From a virus, in the IMG/VR virus record IMGVR_UViG_3300009128_000135, positions 1-23,420 of that record: a DNA stretch of 23,420 nt. One strand, given 5' to 3'. Position 1 is the stretch's first letter. Every line of letters begins with the position of its first letter. The notes under the pieces were generated by a model. The model had not been told where the DNA came from and did no database searches. It saw only the letters and a program-made list of their open reading frames with translations. A program made the translations under genes and the position numbers. This document shows, one piece after another, positions 10,524 to 17,257 of this stretch.

Positions 10524-12083
10524 TTGCCAGCAAAGAATAAAGGATTTTCTACACATCCAGATTATGATAAATTATATGATAAATGGATGTTTTATTTACT
10601 TACTTATGAAGGCGGAGACGAATACAAAGAAGTTGGTGGAAAAGATTATCTATATCAACATACAAGAGAGCAGCCGGACGATTATAATTTTCGTTCTAAA
10701 CGTGCAATCTTTGAATCAATAAGCTATATTATAATAAATTCATGGGGCTCTCATATTCGTAGAAAGAGAATACAGCGAATAGGCGGAAATGATGCGTTTG
10801 AATTATTTAATAATAATTGCGATTTAAACGGTCACAATTTAGATTATTTTATGATGGAAAAAGTTTTTCCAGTTGTCCAGGCTGATGGATTTTCTTATGT
10901 TGTAGTTGATTTTCCAAAGTCAGATGAAGAAATTAATTCAGATTTGGAGAGACAAGAAGCTGGCATTAATCCGTATTTAGTACAATATTACCCAACAGAT
11001 GCGATAAATTGGAAGTGGAAAAATGGTAAGTTTGAATGGATTATATTTAAAGAAACTAATTTTGTTGGTGATGAAGATCCGCTTAAATTAAATAACCAAA
11101 GCATTGAAACAAGCTACAAATTATGGACAAAAGATGAATGGTTAGAATACGATCAAAACAAAAAAGAGACAAACAGCGGAACTCATAATTTTGGTGAAGT
11201 TCCTGTAACTGTATTTTACAATAAAGAAAGTTTGATTTACAATTTACCGATTGGACTTTCGGCATTAAAAACAATTGCGGAGATTGATCGAAAAGTTTAT
11301 AATATGAATTCATTACTTGATGAATTTTTATATCGACAATGTTTTGTGCAGTTGGTGATGGATGAAAAAATGTTAGGTAAAATTATTGAAACTGGTACGA
11401 CACGAGTTTTGGTTGGGAAAGAAGATGATTTAAAGCCATTCTTTTTAGAGCCGGGCACTGGCAGTGCTGAATATATTGTTTCAGAAAGAGATCGTTTTGT
11501 TGATTCTGCTTATAAACATGGAATGGTTCGTGGTGATAATTATGTAACCAAACAAACAGATCAAAGCGGAGTTTCAAAGGCTTATGATTTGCATGACAGT
11601 AATCAGAATATAGCTCAAAAATCTAAAAACATGGAAGCTGGAGAGAATAATATACATAGATTATTAAAAGATTTTCATGGTGAAGTTAATGCAATTTATC
11701 CGTATAATTTTGACATTAAAACATTGAATGAAGAACTAAAAGAAACACTTGATATTTTTAAGGCTGATATGGGTTCGGTAACTTATGCAAGGTCAAAAGC
11801 TATGTCATTAGTTAATCGTGATTTGGAAAATGCTGATCCTGAATTATTAAAGAAAATAAAATCAGAGCTTGAAACTGCTAATCCGGCATTGGACTTTGAG
11901 CAGCGTATTGAAGGGATGAAAAATTTAATATTTAGCGTTGAAGATATAATTAAACAAGAGAATCCAGACCGTAAAGAATCAGATATTAAAACACAAATAG
12001 AGCGTGGGTTAGAATTAAAAAAAGCAGCTGAAGGCGATGAACCAAGAGAACCAGAACCAACATTACAGGAGCTTGCTATTTAA
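10524..12083 (+). CDS. Portal protein (DUF4055-like)
   Basis: A 519-residue protein directly after the terminase genes, in the portal position, with portal-like composition. The N-terminus (HPDYDKLYDKWMFYLLTYEGGDEYKEVGGKDYLYQHT...DDYNFRSKRAIFESI) matches the start of DUF4055-type portals. The middle has YPTDAINWKWKNGKFEWIIFKE and VPVTVFYNKESLIYNLPIGLSALKTIAEIDRKVYNMNSLLDE, followed by the long helical stem and an acidic tail (KKAAEGDEPREPEPT). It forms the ring through which DNA enters. The start is TTG 10524, preceded by AAAGGACAAGTGATTTAA, an extended Shine-Dalgarno-like stretch also seen before other structural genes here. A TAATG overlap leads to the next gene. Confidence 0.8.
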   Translation: MPAKNKGFSTHPDYDKLYDKWMFYLLTYEGGDEYKEVGGKDYLYQHTREQPDDYNFRSKRAIFESISYIIINSWGSHIRRKRIQRIGGNDAFELFNNNCDLNGHNLDYFMMEKVFPVVQADGFSYVVVDFPKSDEEINSDLERQEAGINPYLVQYYPTDAINWKWKNGKFEWIIFKETNFVGDEDPLKLNNQSIETSYKLWTKDEWLEYDQNKKETNSGTHNFGEVPVTVFYNKESLIYNLPIGLSALKTIAEIDRKVYNMNSLLDEFLYRQCFVQLVMDEKMLGKIIETGTTRVLVGKEDDLKPFFLEPGTGSAEYIVSERDRFVDSAYKHGMVRGDNYVTKQTDQSGVSKAYDLHDSNQNIAQKSKNMEAGENNIHRLLKDFHGEVNAIYPYNFDIKTLNEELKETLDIFKADMGSVTYARSKAMSLVNRDLENADPELLKKIKSELETANPALDFEQRIEGMKNLIFSVEDIIKQENPDRKESDIKTQIERGLELKKAAEGDEPREPEPTLQELAI

Positions 12084-12454
12084 TGGGTGCGATTAAATCA
12101 TATATCAGATTGGGTGTCAAAAATCTTGCAGCTCAAGAAGAACGTAAAAAAGCAAGAGAACATTTAGAATTAGCAGTTGAACAAAAACTTATTAAATTAT
12201 TAGACGCCTTTGAAAAAGGCAATCATACAGTTGAAGAGTTTGCAGTTTTAGCAACTGATATTATATTTGCTAATATTTACGGTCAGGAATGGTTTTACAA
12301 AGAACTCGATCAAAGAGAAAATGAATTTATTGAAGAAGAGAAGTTTTATAGTAAGTTGAGCATTGAAGAAATACAGAGATTGAGACCTTTGGATTTGGTT
12401 CAGTTAACTAAAGATTTAGTTAATAAACATGGGATTTTTGAGAATGAAAAATAA
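12083..12454 (+). CDS. Hypothetical helical protein downstream of portal
   Basis: A 123-residue, mostly helical protein starting at the TAATG overlap with the portal gene. Long charged helices dominate (NLAAQEERKKAREHLELAVEQKLIKLLDAFEKG, then FIEEEKFYSKLSIEEIQRLRPLDLVQLTKDLVNKHG). Its place suggests a head or connector accessory protein, but no family is recognised. Its last 11 bases overlap the radical SAM gene. Confidence 0.65.
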   Translation: MGAIKSYIRLGVKNLAAQEERKKAREHLELAVEQKLIKLLDAFEKGNHTVEEFAVLATDIIFANIYGQEWFYKELDQRENEFIEEEKFYSKLSIEEIQRLRPLDLVQLTKDLVNKHGIFENEK

Positions 12455-13304
12455 AAAACATTTGATAATGCGTATATTTCCTTTTTTGAAATGCAATTTT
12501 AGTTGTAGCTATTGTACTGCATATCGAAAGTATGCGAAACCAATAAATCTAAAACGAGATATTATTTCAGCTAAAGATTGGCTGAAAGCAATTAACTGTA
12601 ATAATTTATACGATTCATTTGATGAAAAATTTAGTATTCGATTATCAGGGGGAGAACCTGGACTTTACAAAGATTTAGCTGGACTATGCGATGGAATAGA
12701 ACATAGAAATATTTATATTTATTCTAATATTTCAAGACAAGTGTTTCCGAGACTTTTAACTTTAAAAAAAGAAATTATTTTTTATCCGTCATTTCATGTT
12801 TTAGAAGAAAAAAAAGACGGAAGTAATTATCAAGAATGGTATCAAAGAGTTTACGAACTCAAACAAAAAGGACACAAAATAATGATGCCACATTCGCCAG
12901 ATGATGGGAGCGTGGGAAATTTGCCTGTAATGAAAACTAAAATAGAAGATATGAATTATAGTCCGTATTTGAATGGATGTAGAATGAATGCAAAAGAAAT
13001 AAAAAAAGTATATTGTTTTACAGGGCAATATGTAATTGACAGTGCCGGCGAAATATTTAATTGTCAATCAGGGCTTTGGGCAAATGATAAATCTTTAAGT
13101 TTAGGAAATATTAAAAATACAAAATGGAATGAAATTCCAAAATGGTTTTATTGTGATCAATGTGGTAAATGTCATGTTTGCAGTCAAGCAAAAGTAATAA
13201 AAGATTTGAATGGAAATATTTTTGATCTTGATAATGAATGGCAGTTAAAAATAAAAAAACAATTAGAACAAGAATTTCAAGCGAGACAGTTAAGGAGTGG
13301 GTAG
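12444..13304 (+). CDS. Radical SAM enzyme with SPASM/twitch-like cysteine-rich C-terminus
   Basis: A 286-residue enzyme. C17-NFS-C21-SY-C24 is the CxxxCxxC motif that binds the catalytic 4Fe-4S cluster; LSGGEPG at 68-73 is the SAM-contacting GGE motif, and YIYSN at 91-95 continues the barrel. The C-terminal third holds C191, C207, C237, C240, C243 and C246 (YCDQCGKCHVCSQ) with YVIDSAGEIFNC, typical of SPASM or twitch domains that bind extra clusters. Such enzymes modify peptides, proteins or small molecules. It is not an obvious QueE, which is shorter and lacks this C-terminus. I use ATG 12444; an ATG at 12429 would add five residues. It sits between portal and minor head genes, so it looks like an added cargo gene. 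The substrate is unknown. Confidence 0.85.
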   Translation: MKNKKHLIMRIFPFLKCNFSCSYCTAYRKYAKPINLKRDIISAKDWLKAINCNNLYDSFDEKFSIRLSGGEPGLYKDLAGLCDGIEHRNIYIYSNISRQVFPRLLTLKKEIIFYPSFHVLEEKKDGSNYQEWYQRVYELKQKGHKIMMPHSPDDGSVGNLPVMKTKIEDMNYSPYLNGCRMNAKEIKKVYCFTGQYVIDSAGEIFNCQSGLWANDKSLSLGNIKNTKWNEIPKWFYCDQCGKCHVCSQAKVIKDLNGNIFDLDNEWQLKIKKQLEQEFQARQLRSG

Positions 13305-13375
13305 AAAATGTTATGAAACAAAAATAAAATTAATAAGTTAAATAAGTAATATAAACAAAGACCTGACACGCCGAA

Positions 13376-13423
13376 CGCCGACCGCATGCGGTTAGTAGGC
13401 GAGTCTTAACATGCGGAGGTTAA
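13376..13423 (+). promoter_or_regulatory. Structured leader of the second HNH gene
   Basis: In the 120-base gap, CGCC 13376-13379 pairs with GGCG 13398-13401 around the palindrome ACCGCATGCGGT (13381-13392). The Shine-Dalgarno region repeats part of it: CATGCGG at 13410-13416 can pair with CCGCATG at 13382-13388, and TTAAC 13406-13410 with GTTAA 13419-13423. Either alternative would hide GGAGG (13415-13419), so the leader may restrain HNH translation. Confidence 0.5.
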
Positions 13424-13424
13424 T

Positions 13425-14066
13425 ATGCCAAGAAAAAAAGGTTTTTTACATTCAGAACAAACAAAGAAAAAAATAAGTGCTGCATTAATTGGAATAAAGA
13501 GAACAGAACAGCAAATACAAAATTTAAAAAATGCGCTTAAAAACAAAAAGAAAACAATAAGAAAAATTAAACCGCCTATTCATAGATTTTCAATAAATTT
13601 TGTTATTGATAAAGAAACAAAATGTTGGAATTGGATAAAATCAACTGATGGGTATGGATATGGGAATTTTTATTATAATAGAAAACAATCAAAAGCGCAT
13701 AGATTTAGCTATGAATTTTTTATAAATAAAATACCACCAAACATGTTAGTTTGTCATCATTGTGATAATCCAAGTTGTGTTAATCCTGAACATTTATTTT
13801 TGGGTACACACAAGGACAATTTGCAAGATATGGTAAAAAAAGGAAGATCATTAACGGGAGATAGGAATCCATCGAGGAAATATCCAGAAAAACTTGTTCG
13901 TGGTGAAATTCATCATCAAGCAAAACTAACAAATAATGATATATTAGAAATAAGAAATATGTATAAAACTGGTAATTATTCCCATAGAGAGATAAGTAAA
14001 ATATTTAATATTAGCAAAACTAATACAGGGGATATTATAAGAAAAAAGATTTGGGTACATATATAA
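13425..14066 (+). CDS. HNH homing endonuclease with NUMOD3-like N-terminus
   Basis: A 213-residue nuclease. Residues 9-25 (HSEQTKKKISAALIGIK) are NUMOD3-like, a DNA-binding helix found in homing endonucleases. The core is the HNH_3 type: VCHHCDNPSCVNPEHLFLGTHKDN (residues 109-132; H111, H112, N120, H123, N132), with C113 and C118 possibly binding zinc. Residues 166-205 (AKLTNNDILEIRNMYKTG..SHREISKIFNISKTNTGDII) form a helix-turn-helix. AACATGCGGAGGTTAAT precedes ATG 13425. It overlaps the minor head gene by one base (TAATG). It is free-standing and sits beside the radical SAM gene, consistent with homing-driven insertion into the head operon. Confidence 0.88.
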   Translation: MPRKKGFLHSEQTKKKISAALIGIKRTEQQIQNLKNALKNKKKTIRKIKPPIHRFSINFVIDKETKCWNWIKSTDGYGYGNFYYNRKQSKAHRFSYEFFINKIPPNMLVCHHCDNPSCVNPEHLFLGTHKDNLQDMVKKGRSLTGDRNPSRKYPEKLVRGEIHHQAKLTNNDILEIRNMYKTGNYSHREISKIFNISKTNTGDIIRKKIWVHI

Positions 14067-14830
14067 TGATCAAACTAATTGGACGTGGAAGATTGCCAAA
14101 GCAATCCAATCTAAATCGTCTTAATTCAGAACAATTAAGAAATGTATTAGCTCGTTTTGGGATTAAGCCGATTGATATACGGAATCAAATGCTCAGAGAA
14201 TTCGCAAAGCCTGCAGCGCAAATCAGACATATCCAAAAGCAAGGAATGGTCATCGATGAAGCAATGCGAAATCAACTTCGAGGACAGATCAAGCGAATTA
14301 ACACATCATTGCAGCGTAGGATGGTTAACAAAGCGATTGAGCAATTTTATCAAGAAAGAAATAAAGTTTTATATCCAGATGATTTGAGCAAGCGCATTTG
14401 GATTTGGGTTTGTATGTTAAAGGGAAGTTGTAAATCATGTATCCGCAGACATAATGTAGTTCATAGTTGGAATGAATGGGAACGTTTGGGAATGCCAAAA
14501 AGTGATGCATTGATTTGCGGAGGCAGCTGCCATTGTCATCTACAAAGACGACCAGATATTAAAGGTATTAAAATAGAAAAAAGTCCAGATGATTTACAAA
14601 ACTTAAGGACGCGACAAAGAACAAAAAAAGAAGTTAAGCAAGTAAAAGATGATATTGTTTCGGGGAAAATAAGACCAAACTTTGATTATGTAGAAAGGAA
14701 AATAAAAGAAATTAATAAACGAGATATAACTATAGCAGAAAAAAGAGAACAAATAATTGCGATATCATTTAGTAGGTCGTTGACTAAAAGTGAATACGGT
14801 GAAATATTTACAAAATATTTAAAAGGCTAA
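14066..14830 (+). CDS. Minor head protein (Mu F-like)
   Basis: A 254-residue protein. The diagnostic part is GSCKSCIRRHNVVHSWNEW near residues 120-138, followed by GMPKSDALICGGSCHCHL; these Cys pairs (C122, C125, C151, C155, C157) are typical of the C-terminal metal-binding motif of Mu F-type minor head proteins, which are injected or sit at the portal vertex. The N-terminus is helical. It normally follows the portal directly; here three genes lie between. The start at 14066 overlaps the HNH stop; an in-frame ATG at 14051 lies inside the HNH gene. Confidence 0.75.
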   Translation: MIKLIGRGRLPKQSNLNRLNSEQLRNVLARFGIKPIDIRNQMLREFAKPAAQIRHIQKQGMVIDEAMRNQLRGQIKRINTSLQRRMVNKAIEQFYQERNKVLYPDDLSKRIWIWVCMLKGSCKSCIRRHNVVHSWNEWERLGMPKSDALICGGSCHCHLQRRPDIKGIKIEKSPDDLQNLRTRQRTKKEVKQVKDDIVSGKIRPNFDYVERKIKEINKRDITIAEKREQIIAISFSRSLTKSEYGEIFTKYLKG

Positions 14831-14832
14831 TA

Positions 14833-15402
14833 ATGCCAGCATTAAAAGTAGACATAGAAGGTGTACATGAACTTGATTTTAAAATAAGCCAATTTATTAA
14901 TTTTATTGGCAAAGATTGGAATAAGACAACTTTGAAGGTTGGTAAGTTTGGGGTTAATACATTTAAAGCGCATATATTAAGAGGTGAAGCAATGGGCAAC
15001 ATGCATTGGGGTAATCCGACAAAAATGCGATTTGCTCCTAATGTATTATCATTACAAGAAGATTATGCTGAAGAAAAATTAAAAGCTGTAGGCTTTACTC
15101 ATCCAATTTTAATTAGATCAAGAAAAATGTTCAATGATATTAAGTTTAAAATAAATACATCGTGGAAACATTTTGCAAGTGGTAATCGTATAAGATTAAG
15201 TTGGGGGTTTAAAACAAAAAGAAGTCAAATAATAGCAAAGGCGCATTTTGATGGGATTAAAAGAACTAAAAATCCCACCCCTGTTATAAGGGTTCCATTC
15301 TTTTTTACAATACAAGAAAACAAATTTATCAATTTTTTATATAGACAAGCGACAATAAAAGCATTAAGAAAAGCACGATTAAAAAGTACAAAGGGAATTT
15401 AA
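14833..15402 (+). CDS. Phage virion morphogenesis / head-tail completion-like protein
   Basis: A 189-residue protein, two bases after the minor head gene. The phrase LIRSRKMFNDIKFKI in the middle and IIAKAHFDGIKRTKNPTPVIRVPFFFTIQENKFINFL near the end resemble the two conserved blocks of Mu gpG / HK97 gp10-type completion proteins (a short strand after a Leu-Ile, then IPxRPFL-like). It probably joins head and tail or finishes the neck. Its start ATG 14833 follows TAATA. The similarity is moderate. Confidence 0.55.
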   Translation: MPALKVDIEGVHELDFKISQFINFIGKDWNKTTLKVGKFGVNTFKAHILRGEAMGNMHWGNPTKMRFAPNVLSLQEDYAEEKLKAVGFTHPILIRSRKMFNDIKFKINTSWKHFASGNRIRLSWGFKTKRSQIIAKAHFDGIKRTKNPTPVIRVPFFFTIQENKFINFLYRQATIKALRKARLKSTKGI

Positions 15403-15773
15403 TGTTTAGACGAGATTTTCTACAATTTTTAGGGATTTTTTCAATGGTGCCGAGTGCAATATTTGTAAAAGAAAACAATGTATTCAATATGATAATATCA
15501 AGTGATCTATTTAAATTATATATAAATCTCAATACCAACAAAATGGAATGGATTGAAATTGATAATATAAAATATTACAACGATGCTTTTAATAGTGTCG
15601 ATTTAAATATACATTATTTACGAAATAATTTTGATTTTGTTGATATGCCTTCTAATGTAGAACAATATATACAAAAAAGCCCGCTAATTGTTACGCTGAA
15701 TATTTGGTTTAAGAATGGGGATAAACAACTTATAAGAGATGATAATATAAAAATAAATATATTAACAAAATAG
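15402..15773 (+). CDS. Hypothetical protein with a Tat-like N-terminus
   Basis: A 123-residue protein starting at a TAATG overlap. The N-terminus MFRRDFLQFLGIFSMVPSAIF carries RRDFLQF, close to the twin-arginine signal RRxFLK, followed by a moderately hydrophobic stretch. The rest (KENNVFNMIISSDLFKLYINLNTNKMEWIEID...) reads as strands. If real, the signal would send a folded protein across the host membrane, an unexpected role in a head operon. The hydrophobic core is short, so it could also be a plain N-terminal helix. No family recognised. Confidence 0.55.
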   Translation: MFRRDFLQFLGIFSMVPSAIFVKENNVFNMIISSDLFKLYINLNTNKMEWIEIDNIKYYNDAFNSVDLNIHYLRNNFDFVDMPSNVEQYIQKSPLIVTLNIWFKNGDKQLIRDDNIKINILTK

Positions 15774-15780
15774 GAATATA

Positions 15781-16020
15781 ATGTCAGAAGAAAAAACAGA
15801 ACAAAACCAAGAAATGGTATTAATAACAATAGTACAAAAAAATAATAGATTAGAATGGAGATCAGGAAAAGGAATAAATGCACAAGCAGTTGAACAGATT
15901 TTATTATCTTGTTTAGAAGCTCAAAAGCGAATAAATATAAAAAATGATATATTGATGGAACTAAATAAGCCGCAGATAGTTAAACCGATAATTGCAGATA
16001 TTGGGAGAGTTAAGCATTGA
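15781..16020 (+). CDS. Small hypothetical protein
   Basis: A 79-residue protein: an acidic polar N-terminus (MSEEKTEQNQ), a short strand (MVLITIVQKNNRLEWRSGKG), then a helix (AQAVEQILLSCLEAQKRINIKNDILMEL). No motif recognised. AGGAATATA precedes the ATG. Its stop overlaps the TTG start of the next gene. Confidence 0.55.
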   Translation: MSEEKTEQNQEMVLITIVQKNNRLEWRSGKGINAQAVEQILLSCLEAQKRINIKNDILMELNKPQIVKPIIADIGRVKH

Positions 16021-16196
16021 TCTTTGAATATTATTGTAAAAAATGTGAAAACCGATTTGAAGAACTGACAACGGATTGTAGTAAACAAATTTCTTTATGT
16101 CCTGATTGTCAGCAACCTTCAAATCGTATAATAAGCAAAGTTAATTTTAATGCGGTCGATTTAAAAAGCCAGAGAATATTCGGACATGGAACTTAA
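16017..16196 (+). CDS. FmdB-like small zinc ribbon protein (TTG start)
   Basis: A 59-residue protein starting with TTG 16017, overlapping the previous stop by 4 bases, with GGGAGAG seven bases upstream. The sequence IFEYYCKKCENRFEEL..., then LCPDCQQPSNRIISKVNF, gives the two knuckles (C7, C10; C28, C31) and the RIIS end typical of FmdB-type zinc ribbons. Such small ribbons are frequent in phage head operons. Function there is not known. A TAATG overlap leads to the next gene. Confidence 0.7.
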   Translation: MIFEYYCKKCENRFEELTTDCSKQISLCPDCQQPSNRIISKVNFNAVDLKSQRIFGHGT

Positions 16197-16399
16197 TGCA
16201 AAAATTAACAAAACAAGAGATATCAAAAGTATTAGATCAATTAATCGAAAATGAAAAAGCGGCTTGTATTCAGATTAATTACAATGGTTATGGCAAAGAT
16301 GAATTTACAGCTTGTTATGTTAAGTTACCAATTGATAAATTAGATATTTCAAATATTGAAAGTGCTAAATTAGAAGGATGTTTTATAAATAAAAAATAG
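16196..16399 (+). CDS. Small hypothetical protein
   Basis: A 67-residue protein at a TAATG overlap. It has a helical start (KLTKQEISKVLDQLIENEKAA), then a strand pair around CIQINYNGYGKDEFTACYVKLPIDKLDI. It has three cysteines but no CxxC. No motif recognised. It ends the operon part before the 137-base gap with the attenuator-like hairpin. Confidence 0.55.
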   Translation: MQKLTKQEISKVLDQLIENEKAACIQINYNGYGKDEFTACYVKLPIDKLDISNIESAKLEGCFINKK

Positions 16400-16417
16400 T
16401 TGTATATTAAATAAAAG

Positions 16418-16433
16418 TTTTATAAATTAAATA
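16418..16433 (+). promoter_or_regulatory. Possible promoter element shared with 7831-7846
   Basis: The 16-mer TTTTATAAATTAAATA repeats that at 7831-7846. TTGTAT at 16400-16405 and TATAAA at 16421-16426 are 15 bases apart, a short but possible -35/-10 pair. Transcripts from it would begin about 20-25 bases before the hairpin at 16456-16512. Confidence 0.35.
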
Positions 16434-16455
16434 AATCGGTAATCTTTAAAAGTAG

Positions 16456-16512
16456 AGCCGAATTATGTTTAACTGTACGATGGGGTGCAGGGCGCATAAT
16501 TCGGCTTTTTTT
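16456..16512 (+). terminator. Strong terminator-like hairpin, probable attenuator before scaffold and capsid
   Basis: AGCCGAATTATG (16456-16467) pairs perfectly over 12 bases with CATAATTCGGCT (16495-16506) around a 27-base loop, followed by six T. Only 24 bases remain before the scaffold start, too few for a new promoter, so capsid transcription must pass this point. The loop is GC-richer (GGGGTGCAGGGCG) than the flanks. Confidence 0.75.
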
Positions 16513-16536
16513 ATTTACAAACAGGAGAATTAACTA

Positions 16537-17244
16537 ATGTCTGACGAGAACAAAAACACGGGCGGGACTGAAGAGTCTAAAAAAACTGGCGGGACTGAAG
16601 AGTCTAAAAAAACTGAATTTAATCAAGATTCATTTAATAAGGGTTTTGAAAAAGCAGATGCAAGAAGCAAGACAAAGATTGAAGAGTTGCAAAAAAAAGT
16701 TGACGAGTATGAAGTTCTTCAAGCTGAAATTAATAAGAAAAAAGAAGATGAAGAACAGAATAAACTTAAAGACAAAGCGGAGTTTGACAAAGCTCTTGTA
16801 AATGTAAAAAAGACACATTCAGAAGAAAAAGCGACTCTTGAAAATGAGAAAAGTCAATTAACAGAACAATTAAGAAGTAGAATAATTAAAACGGAACTAT
16901 ACAAAATAGTATCTGAAGTTGATATAATTCCATCTGCGATTGGTGATGTGGTAGAATTGTCTTATAATATCATGGATTATACGGTTGAAAATATTGACGG
17001 AAAACAAATTGATAAAGTATTTCCATCGCATAACGGTACTCCAATGATGGATGAAAAGACCGGAGAGCCACTAACTGTTAAGGGTTATTTTGAACAATTG
17101 CTTGAAAGAAAACCACATTATAAAAAATCTCTATCATCTGGTGGCAGTGGTTCTCAAACTAATTCAGGAATAGGTGGAAAACCAATCTTAAATTCAACGG
17201 ATGCTATTCGTAAAGGACGTAAAGACAGAATGATAAACAGATAA
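16537..17244 (+). CDS. Scaffold protein
   Basis: A 235-residue protein directly before the major capsid gene, the usual scaffold position. The first 26 residues include a tandem TGGTEESKK. Residues 33-110 form a long charged coiled coil (FEKADARSKTKIEELQKKVDEYEVLQAEINKKKEDEEQNKL...), and after a more globular middle (VDIIPSAIGDVVELSYNI) the tail is Gly/Ser-rich and then basic (GGKPILNSTDAIRKGRKDRMINR), which often binds the capsid protein. CAGGAGAATTAACTA precedes ATG 16537. The role is inferred from place and composition. Confidence 0.8.
   Translation: MSDENKNTGGTEESKKTGGTEESKKTEFNQDSFNKGFEKADARSKTKIEELQKKVDEYEVLQAEINKKKEDEEQNKLKDKAEFDKALVNVKKTHSEEKATLENEKSQLTEQLRSRIIKTELYKIVSEVDIIPSAIGDVVELSYNIMDYTVENIDGKQIDKVFPSHNGTPMMDEKTGEPLTVKGYFEQLLERKPHYKKSLSSGGSGSQTNSGIGGKPILNSTDAIRKGRKDRMINR
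16561..16614 (+). repeat. 27-bp tandem repeat in the scaffold gene
   Basis: Two identical 27-base units (16561-16587 and 16588-16614), each nine codons, encode the duplicated GGTEESKKT. The unit ends in a run of six A plus C. In-frame duplication keeps the gene open; slippage is the likely origin. Confidence 0.8.
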
Positions 17245-17257
17245 GGAAGTGATTTTA

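Noticed and set aside
12444-13304. Radical SAM protein as a QueE (7-deazaguanine) enzyme
   Set aside because: The CxxxCxxC spacing is standard, but the protein is longer and has a six-cysteine C-terminal region, and no other queuosine/preQ0 genes are present.
14157-14387. Overlapping + strand frame inside the minor head gene
   Set aside because: It is a shadow frame; the Cys motif and overlaps support the frame from 14066.
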